Source: Hyphomicrobiales bacterium
GTDB taxonomy: Bacteria; Pseudomonadota; Alphaproteobacteria; Rhizobiales; Beijerinckiaceae
Assembly (NCBI GenBank): GCA_028290705.1
Contig: JAQGJH010000046.1
Coordinates: forward strand, 1 to 64,000
Length of the DNA stretch: 64,000 nt
Direction: 5' to 3'
The notes beneath the pieces are model-generated. The model was not told where the DNA came from. It did no database searches and was given only the letters and a program-made list of their open reading frames with translations. A program made the position numbers and the translations under genes. The first letter of the stretch is position 1. Each line of letters opens with the position of its first letter. Positions 56,461 through 64,000 of the stretch are shown in pieces.

Positions 56461-57375
56461 ATGACAAGCGAGACCGGCCACCCTAAAGACGACGTTGCTG
56501 TCGGCGTCGAAGTCGAATTCGTCGGTCTGAGCGCACGAGCCGCCATCGAAGCCCTGCAGGCGGCGCTCGGCGGCAGCATCGCGGAGGAAGACGCACATGC
56601 GTTTTCCCTGAGCGACAGCGCGGTCGGCGGCGTCGCCATCGAGCTCGATCTACGTCATGTCCACCCGCATCGCGCTGCGCCGGGGCTGCTCAAGCCACGC
56701 AGCGGGCGGACGGCTGCCTGGCTCGGCACGCTCGTGCAGCCGATCGTACCCCGCGAGGCCATCTTCGCGCCGCGCCCCGCCAACCGCCTGGACGAAATCG
56801 ACAAGGCCATCGATGTCCTGCGCACAGCCGGGGCACAAGGCGACGGCAAGACCCTGTTCGACACGCTGGGTTTGCACTTCAACATCGCAGCGCGGCGGCT
56901 GGATGTGTCGGCCATCCGGGCAACGACGCTGGCTTTCGCACGGCTCGATACCTGGATGCGCGCCGACATCACTCGCGGCGACAGGCGTCTGGCCGCACAA
57001 CTCGCCGCGCCTTTCCCTGCCGCATATAGGGACGCGCTGGAGCAAGGCCCGGCGGACCAATCGCAAGCTGAATTCGTCGACCTCTATCTCGCCCACAACC
57101 CGACGCGGCGTCGCGCGCTGGATCTGCTGCCGCTGCTGCTCCACCTCGATCCCGAGCGCGTCAGGGCCCGCCTGCCCTTCGAGAAAATCGCCCCGAGGCC
57201 GGTTTTTCACTGGCGTCTGCCGGTGGCGCATGTCGGCCGGCCGCATTGGGGCGTCATGGAAGATTGGGGGCGCTGGCTGGCCATCGAAGCCGAAGCCGCG
57301 CGCATCGAGGCTGCGGGAACGACCGCTGAGGCCCGCCTTGTCACGACGCCTCTGAGCGTCATTCCGCGCGCGTGA
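56461..57375 (+). CDS. Amidoligase-family enzyme
   Basis: 304 residues from the ATG at 56461 (a GTG at 56446 is possible). Family of glutamine-synthetase/ATP-grasp-like amidoligases: VAVGVEVEFVGLSARAAIEA is the first motif, then VHPHRAAPGLLKP, and LFDTLGLHFNIAARRLD, where His and Asn coordinate the nucleotide. They form amide bonds between a carboxylate and an amine on peptides or envelope polymers. Usually next to a class-I glutamine amidotransferase; none is beside it here. Substrate unknown. Confidence 0.78.
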   Translation: MTSETGHPKDDVAVGVEVEFVGLSARAAIEALQAALGGSIAEEDAHAFSLSDSAVGGVAIELDLRHVHPHRAAPGLLKPRSGRTAAWLGTLVQPIVPREAIFAPRPANRLDEIDKAIDVLRTAGAQGDGKTLFDTLGLHFNIAARRLDVSAIRATTLAFARLDTWMRADITRGDRRLAAQLAAPFPAAYRDALEQGPADQSQAEFVDLYLAHNPTRRRALDLLPLLLHLDPERVRARLPFEKIAPRPVFHWRLPVAHVGRPHWGVMEDWGRWLAIEAEAARIEAAGTTAEARLVTTPLSVIPRA

Positions 57376-57448
57376 TCGAACGCTTTCGCACATCATGAGT
57401 TAAGCCCGCCGATGTCGTCGAACGCGACACGCAAACGGGAGCTTCGAA

Positions 57449-57688
57449 ATGATTGAGTCAGGCCAGATCAAGGAACATATGGAAGTAAAATCGTCCGACT
57501 GCGTGCATGTCGGCGTCGTCGACCACATGGAAGGGTCGGACAAGATCAAGCTGACGAAGAACGATCCGACGCACCAGCCGCATCATCATTACATCCCGCT
57601 CGACTGGGTCGATCATATCGACGAGCACGTGCATCTTTCGAAGACCGAAGCCGACGTGAAGGCCCATTGGGGTCACGACGCACACTGA
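57449..57688 (+). CDS. DUF2171 protein
   Basis: 79 residues, GGGAG upstream. IKEHMEVKSSDCVHVGVVDH matches the DUF2171 family, an acid/His-rich PRC-barrel-like small domain. The His cluster (HQPHHHYIPLDWVDHIDEHVH) suggests metal binding. Common in Rhizobiales and often linked to stress; role not known. Confidence 0.75.
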   Translation: MIESGQIKEHMEVKSSDCVHVGVVDHMEGSDKIKLTKNDPTHQPHHHYIPLDWVDHIDEHVHLSKTEADVKAHWGHDAH

Positions 57689-57704
57689 ACCGCTCTTCGA
57701 GACC

Positions 57705-57732
57705 GGCGGCCGCAGAGATCTTCGCGGCCGCC
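57705..57732. terminator. GC-rich hairpin between convergent genes
   Basis: 9-bp stem GGCGGCCGC / GCGGCCGCC with a 10-nt loop, placed exactly between two convergent genes. No clear T tract on either side, so termination is inferred from position only. Confidence 0.5.
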
Positions 57733-57733
57733 G

Positions 57734-57997
57734 TCAATGAAGCTGAGAGCGCATGTGCCGGAAGCAGGCGCGAAGCGCCGAATGAGCCACCTGCAGCGAA
57801 TCCGCGTCCGCACCTTTGCCCGCGAGACCTGCAGCGCTGCGCAGGACCATCTCCTCGAGCGCATCGGCCCAGGGTCCGGCCTCGTTGTTGCGGAGCGCCG
57901 CGACTTCTTCGAGAACGATTTCGAGCGCGCCTACCAGCGCTTGCGTCAAGGGTCTGAGCGACTGCTCGTGCGCGGTCGAGACGATATCCTGTGCCAT
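57734..57997 (-). CDS. Hypothetical small helical protein
   Basis: 87 residues, soluble and mainly alpha-helical (TQALVGALEIVLEEVAALRN, ALEEMVLRSAAGLAGKG). No motif or family recognised. Confidence 0.5.
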   Translation of the reverse strand: MAQDIVSTAHEQSLRPLTQALVGALEIVLEEVAALRNNEAGPWADALEEMVLRSAAGLAGKGADADSLQVAHSALRACFRHMRSQLH

Positions 57998-58119
57998 GGG
58001 TGCCCCATAGTGCCGTTAGCCATGGGTCATCCTGCATAAACCTGTCGCAACCGGAACAATTATCGCTGCGCAAACTTAACGATGGCGATCACGCTGGCGT
58101 GAGCTTGGGCACGCGCCGA

Positions 58120-59055
58120 TCACATCGGTTTGGCATCCGGCTCGGTTTCCTCGATGGTCGCGCTGACGTCCTCGAGCGAAGCGCCCTCGCTGATCCGACG
58201 ACTGATGTCGCGAAGCCGGGTGAGCTGCTGCACGATCGTCGGAACGTGGTCGAGGCCTTCCATCAACTTCCACACATAGACCAGGATGGCGAAGATATCG
58301 CCGGTGTCGAGGTCCGCCATGGCGGTCGCGCGCATGAGGATGCCGATGAACACGAAGATCGACAGCACCTCGATGATCGTCCAGTTATAGGCGGCCGCGT
58401 CCGACAGCTTGACGCGCCATTTCCGGACCTCGCTGAAATGCGTCCGGATCTCGGTCGCGTTGACCGTCTCGATGAATGCGACTTCCTTCTCGAGCTGGTT
58501 GTTGAGAGCGTGATTGAGGTCCGTGGTGACGCGCACATAAACGCGGTTGACCAGATAGACCGGGATGAACAGCAGCGACACCAGCGCGCCGATGACCAGA
58601 TCATACCAGAGCAAGATGGCTGCCGACCCCACGATGCCGATCAGCGCCGTAATTACCACGGGCACGTCGATCTCGAAGAAGGTCACGAACTCCCGCGACA
58701 TGGCGGAGCGCGCCGCCACGCTCGTCGATCCGACCCCTGCCCGTCGTTGCCGCAAGATCGTCGCCTCGACGATCTTGTTGTAGACGGATGTATAGAGCCG
58801 CGTGTCATACATCTGGCGGACGCAGCCGATCATGGCGCGGAGCGACCATGCGATCACGATCGGCAAGGCTTGATAGATGTCGTGCGCGATCAGTCCGTCG
58901 ATCGCCAGACCCGTGGCCCAGGGGTACGACAGTTCCAGAAGGTCTTCGGCAAAGGTCAGCGCATAGGTGAGTGCGATGCGCCAGCGAAACGGACTCACGG
59001 CAGAGAGCGCGGTGACCTGGCGAGGCTTCGCCGGGATCTTCAATTTTCGGGCCAT
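58120..59055 (-). CDS. ABC exporter-type membrane protein without ATPase domain
   Basis: 311 residues from the ATG at 59055. Six-helix ABC-exporter transmembrane architecture (LTYALTFAEDLLELSYPWAT, VITALIGIVGSAAILLWYDL, LLFIPVYLVNRVYVRVTTDL, IEVLSIFVFIGILM), followed by a linker ending TEPDAKPM. No Walker A, signature or Walker B follows: the frame stops right after the membrane domain. This matches the protein class annotated as ABC transporter six-transmembrane-domain-containing. No separate ATPase gene is near. Confidence 0.72.
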   Translation of the reverse strand: MARKLKIPAKPRQVTALSAVSPFRWRIALTYALTFAEDLLELSYPWATGLAIDGLIAHDIYQALPIVIAWSLRAMIGCVRQMYDTRLYTSVYNKIVEATILRQRRAGVGSTSVAARSAMSREFVTFFEIDVPVVITALIGIVGSAAILLWYDLVIGALVSLLFIPVYLVNRVYVRVTTDLNHALNNQLEKEVAFIETVNATEIRTHFSEVRKWRVKLSDAAAYNWTIIEVLSIFVFIGILMRATAMADLDTGDIFAILVYVWKLMEGLDHVPTIVQQLTRLRDISRRISEGASLEDVSATIEETEPDAKPM

Positions 59056-59230
59056 GATACTGGGGTTCTCGGATCGGTTCAGAGAGCGGGCCGGACTATG
59101 CATCGGGACGGCACGGCCTGTCACGCAGCCAACGCCCTCGCCCGCTTGTCGCCTCATTCTCGCGGCAAATGTGCTTTCCTTGCCACCCTTCAGGGCTTAA
59201 ACCGGAGGCGCGGATCGGGTCGAGGGAGCG

Positions 59231-60121
59231 TTGATGATGTCTGGAGCCGACACTGCGGAGCTGGGGAGGCGCCATAGGGCCCACCGACTCTGGCCTATGT
59301 CCGCAGCGCTCGCAGCCATGCTCGCCGGCAACGCCGCCCTTGCGCAGCAGCAGACTCCCGTCATCGAGGCGACGCGTCCCGCGCCCGACACACCCAAGTC
59401 TCTTCCCGCCAAGTCTCTTCCAGCCGAGTCACTTGCGGCCGAGTCACTTGCGGCCGAGTCTCTCGCGGCAAAGTCTCTCGCGGCAAAGACCGGACACAAG
59501 GTCAGCCGGGTTCAACCGATACCCCGCCCCGCAAACCTGGGCGTGAACGCCGACACGGCCCCGGCCGCGAACACCGCGCCAAAGCCGGGCCTGTTCGCCA
59601 ATCTCTTCGATCAGACCACCACGCCGGCGCCCGCGCCACTGCCCGCCCCGGCGGCTTCTTCGAGCCGTGCGCGCAGCCCGCTGGCCTCCGCCGCCCCCGT
59701 CCTGCTCGCTGATCCGATGGTGGCGCCGGCGGATGCCGGCGGCATCAGGGCTCTCGTCTCGCGCCACGCGCGGCATCACGGACTGCCCGACAGTCTCGCG
59801 CATCGCATCGTCATGCGCGAGAGCCGCTACAATCCGCGGGCGAACGCGCGTGGATACTATGGCCTCATGCAGATCAGCCTGCCGACGGCGCGCCAGATGG
59901 GTTATCGTGGCGCGCCCTCCGGGCTTCTGGATGCGGAGACCAACCTGATTTACGCCATGCCCTATCTGGCAAACGCCTGGCTGGCATCTGGCTCCAACGA
60001 GGCGCGAGCCGTTTCGCTCTATTCGCGCGGCTATTATTACGAGGCCAAGCGCAAGGGCCTGCTCGGCCAGCTGCGCACGGCATCCTCGCCGGCACGCGTT
60101 CAGGCTTCCGCCCAACCCTGA
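59231..60121 (+). CDS. Lytic transglycosylase, SLT domain, with pentapeptide repeats
   Basis: 296 residues. Signal peptide region PMSAALAAMLAGNAALAQQQ, then six pentapeptide repeats (SLPAK, SLPAE, SLAAE, SLAAE, SLAAK, SLAAK, about 56-85), a Pro/Ala-rich linker, and the SLT domain with catalytic E197 (IVMRESRYNP), GYYGLMQISLPTARQMGY and NLIYAMPYLA. Periplasmic muramidase-like. The repeats are encoded by near-identical 15-bp units, so the number can vary. Confidence 0.82.
   Translation: MMMSGADTAELGRRHRAHRLWPMSAALAAMLAGNAALAQQQTPVIEATRPAPDTPKSLPAKSLPAESLAAESLAAESLAAKSLAAKTGHKVSRVQPIPRPANLGVNADTAPAANTAPKPGLFANLFDQTTTPAPAPLPAPAASSSRARSPLASAAPVLLADPMVAPADAGGIRALVSRHARHHGLPDSLAHRIVMRESRYNPRANARGYYGLMQISLPTARQMGYRGAPSGLLDAETNLIYAMPYLANAWLASGSNEARAVSLYSRGYYYEAKRKGLLGQLRTASSPARVQASAQP
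59398..59489 (+). repeat. 15-bp coding tandem repeats
   Basis: Six tandem 15-bp units (AAGTCTCTTCCCGCC type) encoding SLPAK/SLAAE pentapeptides inside the SLT gene. Units three to six are nearly identical, which points to recent expansion by slippage. Confidence 0.8.
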
Positions 60122-60240
60122 GAAGAGCGCCGGCTCGCCAACGCCATGTGGACACCGGCAGCAGCGGCGTGGCCGTCAAGGCAAGCCGTGCTAACAAGAC
60201 AGCGAGCCGGCCGGCGCATCGCGAGGACAAGATCAGACTC

Positions 60241-60525
60241 ATGCGGCAGAGAGCGATGCTGACGACCGCAGGATGGCTCCTGTTGAGCATGGCGCCCGCG
60301 CTGGCACAAGCTTCCGAGCCGCCTTCTGTCGCAGGTCAGAACGCCGCGGCGGCACCCTATGTCCCGGCCTATCGCTCACTGCCAAAAGCAGAAATGCGCC
60401 GGCGCCTCATCCATTGCGCGACCGAGTGGCAGAAGCTGAAAGCGGCCGGCAAGGACGTCGGATTGATCTGGCGCGACTTCGCCGAGACATGCACCGTCCG
60501 TCCTCCGGAAGCGACCGGCAGATAA
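60241..60525 (+). CDS. Secreted small protein of unknown function
   Basis: 94 residues from the ATG at 60241. Signal peptide ends ALAQA; the mature part SLPKAEMRRRLIHCATEWQK and DVGLIWRDFAETC resembles short periplasmic proteins with a conserved CATEW motif found in Rhizobiales. Function unknown. Follows the SLT gene by 119 bp. Confidence 0.6.
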   Translation: MRQRAMLTTAGWLLLSMAPALAQASEPPSVAGQNAAAAPYVPAYRSLPKAEMRRRLIHCATEWQKLKAAGKDVGLIWRDFAETCTVRPPEATGR

Positions 60526-60859
60526 GCCGGGCCGTCTCGCGACCGCCGCGACCGGGAAGCGTCGCCCGCGTGGCAGTGACGTGGAAGTGAGAAGCGGCAA
60601 GGCCATCGCGTGCAGGCGCCGACGCGGCCTGGGCGACGCATTCTTGGGCGACGGCGATCCGGTCGCGCCTGCCTCGAACGACACACGCCTCCCGGACCCG
60701 CGAAGGGATCAGAGAGGCGCGCTTTGACACATCGGCATATGCGCCGGATCTGACGATCCGCCGCTGATCAGTTCGTCTCTCGTGACTCCGGGCGGCAGAC
60801 TGCCATAGGCAATCATCAATCGACCGGAGTCCTGCCTTACGACCTTGATCGCTTTTGGA
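60526..60859. other. Region between a secreted-protein gene and the histone-like gene
   Basis: About 330 bp. A short minus-strand open frame, 60709-60816 (35 residues, MIAYGSLPPGVTRDELIS...), has plausible codon use but weak initiation signal; I do not call it. Nothing else seen. Confidence 0.4.
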
Positions 60860-61198
60860 TCAGGCCTGGTCCGAAGCCGGAGCAGCAGCCTTCGGCTTGC
60901 GAGTGGTCTTCTTCGCGGCCGTCTTGCGGGTCGCGGTCTTCTTCGCGGCCGTCTTGCGCGTGGTCTTCTTCGCGGCAGTCTTGCGAACGGCCTTCTTCGC
61001 AACGGCCTTGCGAGCCGTCTTCTTCACGGCGGTCTTGCGCGTCGCCTTCTTGGCGACCGCCTTGCGGGCCGTCTTCTTCACGGCGCCCTTCTTGGTGGCG
61101 GTCTTGCGAACCGCCTTCTTGGCTACGGTCTTCTTCGTAGCTTTCTTGGCAGCGGTCTTCTTCGCTGCCGGCTTACGCTTCGTTGTTGCCTTCGCCAT
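60860..61198 (-). CDS. Histone-H1-like Lys/Ala-rich DNA-binding protein
   Basis: 112 residues from the ATG at 61198 (MAKATTKRKPAAKKTAAKK). Almost entirely repeats of KKTAAKK, RKTAVKK, KKAVRKT; pI is extreme. Resembles bacterial H1-like proteins (AlgP, Hc1, BpH1) and eukaryotic H1 tails, which bind and compact DNA without sequence specificity. The repetitive DNA may vary in length between strains. Short acidic-free tail APASDQA. Confidence 0.8.
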   Translation of the reverse strand: MAKATTKRKPAAKKTAAKKATKKTVAKKAVRKTATKKGAVKKTARKAVAKKATRKTAVKKTARKAVAKKAVRKTAAKKTTRKTAAKKTATRKTAAKKTTRKPKAAAPASDQA

Positions 61199-61819
61199 CT
61201 GAGGTCCCCTCTGATTTGTCTGTCGGCGATAGAGAAAAAGTGCAGCCGACATCAGGCTTGCTTAGCGTACCTTTGTTAATCACTCGTGCAAGTCTCCCTT
61301 CGTCTGCACATGCGCCGTTTAACCAGCGACGGGCTTCCAACGCGCGCTTTCGGAAGCGAAGGAAACGCCTTTGGGAGTGCGCTTTCGAGCCGTCGGACCC
61401 TCGCCCGGAGGCGGCGCCGGACAACGTCGAAGGCAGCGACGAGCAGGCTTCCGCCAGCCGATCGAGCCTCCGGAAACGTTACGTGGCAAGAGCACGTCGT
61501 TTGGATTTGTCGGCGATTGCCAGCCACTTTTAAGAAATCGACTGTGTCCGCACAGTAATCTTTCAGGCATGCCGAGGGACTTGCTTGTCAAGCTGGGATC
61601 GCCCTCGGCCGAAGTTTTCAACATGCTCGTGAACGGCCCGTCGACGCATCGATCGAACGGCGCCGAAGGACGATGTGCAATGCCGTAACAGCCCTAAAAA
61701 AAAATCGGTGCATGACGTTTTTTTTTGCTGCGCGAACGAAAAAAAGCGTCGCGAAGACCGCGACGCTCTTCAGATTCGCGCAACCGCAGAGAATCGGTCG
61801 CGACCTTGGATCGCTGTTT
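61199..61819. other. Gap between the histone-like gene and gatB
   Basis: About 620 bp. Contains the histone gene promoter at the left and the gatB terminator at 61737-61767. Open frames here look like antisense noise. Two poly-A/poly-T tracts near 61696-61705 and 61720-61728 are notable. No RNA gene (4.5S, 6S, rnpB, tmRNA) was recognised. Confidence 0.4.
61737..61767 (-). terminator. Terminator of gatB
   Basis: Perfect 9-bp stem (AGCGTCGCG at 61745-61753 with CGCGACGCT at 61759-61767) followed on the minus strand by a run of seven T. About 50 bp past the gatB stop. Confidence 0.92.
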
Positions 61820-63289
61820 TCAGATCCCGAGCTTCTGTTTCAGCACGTCGTTGACGGCCTGCGGATTGGCTTTGCCGCCCGTCTGTTTCATCACCTGACC
61901 GACGAACCATCCAAGCATCGTCGGCTTCGCCTGCGCCTGCGCGACCTTGTCGGGATTGGCCGCGATGATCGCATCGACCGCCTGTTCGATCGCGCCGGTA
62001 TCGGTCACCTGCTTCATGCCGCGGCTTTCAACCAGCGCTGCAGGATCGCCACCTTCGGTCCACACGATCTCGAACAGATCCTTGGCGATCTTGCCCGAGA
62101 TCGTTCCCGACGTGATCAGATCGACGATGGAGCCGAGCTGCGAGGCCGACACGGGCGATGTCGAGATCGTCTTGCCTTCCTTGTTGAGGCGGCCGAACAA
62201 CTCGTTGATGACCCAGTTGGCGGCAGTCTTTGCATCCCGGCCTTTCGCAACGCTCTCGAAATAATCGGCGGACTCGCGCTCCATCACGAGCACGCCCGCG
62301 TCATACGAAGGAATCCCATATTCAGAGATGAAGCGCGCGCGCTTCTCGTCCGGAAGCTCCGGCAGTCCCTGCGCAAGCGCATCCACATAGGCCTGGTCGA
62401 ACTCCAGCGGCAGCAGATCGGGATCCGGGAAATACCGGTAGTCGTGCGCCTCTTCCTTGGAGCGCATGGAGCGGGTTTCGCCACGCGCCGGATCGAACAG
62501 GCGCGTCTCCTGGCTGATCGTTCCGCCGTCTTCCAGAATGCCGATCTGCCGCCGTGCTTCGACGTCCACCGCCTGCCCGATGAAGCGGATGGAATTGACG
62601 TTCTTGATTTCGCATCGCGTGCCCAGCGGCGCGCCGGGGCGGCGCACCGACACGTTGACGTCGGCCCGCAGGCTTCCCTCCTCCATGTTGCCGTCGCATG
62701 TGCCGAGGTAGCGCAGGATGGTGCGGAGCTTGGTGACGTAGGCGCGCGCCTCCTCGGCGGAGCGGATGTCGGGCTTCGACACGATCTCCATCAGAGCGAC
62801 GCCCGAGCGGTTCAGGTCGACGAAGCTTTCCGTGGCGGACTGGTCGTGCAGCGACTTGCCGGCGTCCTGCTCGAGGTGCAGCCGCTCGATGCCGACGACG
62901 ATCTGCTCATGCGCCGTCACATCGACGACGACCTCGCCCTCGCCGACGATCGGGCTCTTGTACTGGCTGATCTGGTAGCCCTGCGGCAGATCCGGATAGA
63001 AATAGTTCTTCCGGTCGAACACAGAGCGATGGTTGATCTGCGCCTTAAGGCCGAGCCCCGTGCGGATCGCCTGCTTCACGCATTCCTCGTTGATGACCGG
63101 CAGCATGCCCGGCATCGCGGCGTCGACGAGCGAGACGTGACTGTTGGGATCACCGCCGAATTCAGTCGATGCGCCCGAAAAGAGCTTCGACTTCGACGTC
63201 ACCTGGGCGTGGATTTCCATTCCGACGATGATTTCCCAGTCGCCGGTCGCGCCTTTGATCAACTTGGAAGGTTTGGCATGGGTGTTCAT
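61820..63289 (-). CDS. gatB: Aspartyl/glutamyl-tRNA amidotransferase subunit B
   Basis: 489 residues from the ATG at 63289. Signature [39 protein letters not shown], and [21 protein letters not shown]-terminal YqeY-like helical domain ends LKQKLGI. With GatA and GatC it converts Glu-tRNA(Gln) and Asp-tRNA(Asn) to the amide forms. gatA and gatC are not in the window. Confidence 0.96.
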   Translation of the reverse strand: MNTHAKPSKLIKGATGDWEIIVGMEIHAQVTSKSKLFSGASTEFGGDPNSHVSLVDAAMPGMLPVINEECVKQAIRTGLGLKAQINHRSVFDRKNYFYPDLPQGYQISQYKSPIVGEGEVVVDVTAHEQIVVGIERLHLEQDAGKSLHDQSATESFVDLNRSGVALMEIVSKPDIRSAEEARAYVTKLRTILRYLGTCDGNMEEGSLRADVNVSVRRPGAPLGTRCEIKNVNSIRFIGQAVDVEARRQIGILEDGGTISQETRLFDPARGETRSMRSKEEAHDYRYFPDPDLLPLEFDQAYVDALAQGLPELPDEKRARFISEYGIPSYDAGVLVMERESADYFESVAKGRDAKTAANWVINELFGRLNKEGKTISTSPVSASQLGSIVDLITSGTISGKIAKDLFEIVWTEGGDPAALVESRGMKQVTDTGAIEQAVDAIIAANPDKVAQAQAKPTMLGWFVGQVMKQTGGKANPQAVNDVLKQKLGI

Positions 63290-63432
63290 GTCCGGGATCC
63301 CAGATGGTTGGCGAACGTGCGCGAAGGAAGCCTCCGTCGCATCTCGCACCGGTTTTTAAAGGTCCGGACCATCTGGAACAAGGGCCGCGAATGGAGGCGG
63401 CCAGGCCGCGCTCCATGGCGGCAGCGATGCGC

Positions 63433-64000
63433 TCAGGCGCGCGACAGCTCCTGCAGGCTGAACCAGTCTCGTGCGTCCGTCCAAACCGACGTCACGGTCC
63501 AGCCCGCCGCTTCGGCAACCTTGCGGAAGCCCTCGAGCGTGTATTTGTACGAGTTCTCGGTGTGGATCCTTTCGCCTTCGTCGAAGGAGAAGTCGTGGTC
63601 CAGCAGATGCACGTCCTGCCGCTTGCGGCTGACGAGATGCATCTCGATACGCCCCTCCTGCTCGTTCCAGACCGCCTCGTGCCGAAAACCACGGCGATCG
63701 AAATCCGCCCCGAGTTCGCGATTGATGCGCGTCAGGAGGTTCAGGTTGAAATTCGCCGTCACGCCTGCGGCATCGTTGTAGGCCGGCGTCAACACCGACA
63801 GGTCCTTCCGCAGGTCCACGCCCACGACGAGCCGCCCGCCATCGAGCTGACGGGCGAATTGCGCGAGCAGATCGACGGCGTCCTTCGGCACGAGATTGCC
63901 GATCGTCGATCCCGGAAAGAAGCCCAGTCTCGGCGCGCGCGCGAGATCTCCGGACAGCGGCAGTTCCGCGGCGAAGTCCCCGACCACGGGCAATACCTTG
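63433..64000 (-). CDS. egtD: L-histidine N-alpha-methyltransferase EgtD, 5' end missing
   Basis: The last about 189 residues; the 5' part lies beyond the right edge. FFPGSTIGNLVPKDAV (SAM site), GVDLRKDLSVLTPAYND, NLNLLTRINRELGADFD and the substrate-binding EMHLVSRKRQDVHL are typical for EgtD, which trimethylates histidine to hercynine in ergothioneine synthesis. The partner gene egtB would be expected beyond the edge. Confidence 0.87.
   Translation of the reverse strand, partial: KVLPVVGDFAAELPLSGDLARAPRLGFFPGSTIGNLVPKDAVDLLAQFARQLDGGRLVVGVDLRKDLSVLTPAYNDAAGVTANFNLNLLTRINRELGADFDRRGFRHEAVWNEQEGRIEMHLVSRKRQDVHLLDHDFSFDEGERIHTENSYKYTLEGFRKVAEAAGWTVTSVWTDARDWFSLQELSRA

Noticed and set aside
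60709-60816. 35-residue minus-strand small open frame
   Set aside because: Plausible codons but initiation signal is weak and no homologue is recalled.
61673-63781. A 702-residue plus-strand open frame
   Set aside because: Antisense shadow of gatB and egtD; no motif.

Overview
The window is a GC-rich chromosomal segment of an alphaproteobacterium, most probably of the order Hyphomicrobiales (Rhizobiales). The evidence is gene content and order: glyA-nrdR-ribD-ribE, the chain pyrE-pdxJ-acpS-lepB-rnc-era-recO with parC, the block rsh/rpoZ/NYN/UDG/smpB/dapA/slt, an LdtR/L,D-transpeptidase pair of the rhizobial type, DUF6163 and an Omp25-like porin. I cannot name a genus from sequence alone. No rRNA, CRISPR array, transposase or integrase was found. 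One tRNA (Ser, anticodon GCU) is present.

Layout. 0-5 kb: beta-barrel OMP and the riboflavin/NrdR/GlyA operon, all on the minus strand. 5-7.6 kb: L,D-transpeptidase and its probable MarR-type regulator LdtR. 7.6-15.1 kb: an amidohydrolase, DUF6163 membrane protein, hemB, an M50 protease with CBS domains, an RDD membrane protein, the N-end-rule leucyltransferase Bpt and parC. 15.4-21 kb: recO, a DUF1737 protein, era, rnc, lepB, acpS, pdxJ and pyrE, a tight minus-strand housekeeping run. 21-27.2 kb: accessory genes between pyrE and rsh (ABC exporter, two small unknown genes, a GntR regulator divergent from tcuAB for tricarballylate oxidation). 27.2-36.7 kb: rsh, rpoZ, NYN protein, type-5 UDG, smpB, dapA, slt and an alpha/beta hydrolase. 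36.7-39.0 kb: a BON/OmpA-type envelope protein with a small membrane partner.

39.3-49 kb is the most unusual part. Next to the 3' end of tRNA-Ser lies an AT-richer patch with a P-loop ATPase that looks foreign and is frameshifted. It is followed by three Tad-pilus-type pseudopilin-like genes, the first carrying a huge Gly/Ser/Thr-rich beta-solenoid-like region. Then comes a DUF707 gene convergent with a compact five-gene operon: LbH acyltransferase, acyl carrier protein, AMP-forming ligase, SDR reductase and a small protein that resembles a phosphopantetheinyl transferase. This operon is my best candidate for an undescribed ACP-based biosynthetic or modification system.

49.2-56 kb: catabolic genes for small organic acids: an Asp/Glu racemase-like enzyme, two orphan TctC/Bug receptors, a 4,5-dihydroxyphthalate-decarboxylase-like protein and a 2-pyrone-4,6-dicarboxylate-hydrolase-like amidohydrolase, divergent from a LysR regulator with two tandem HTH domains. 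56-64 kb: an orphan amidoligase, DUF2171 protein, an ABC-type membrane protein without ATPase domain, an SLT lytic transglycosylase with pentapeptide repeats, a histone-H1-like Lys/Ala-rich protein, gatB, and egtD running off the right edge.
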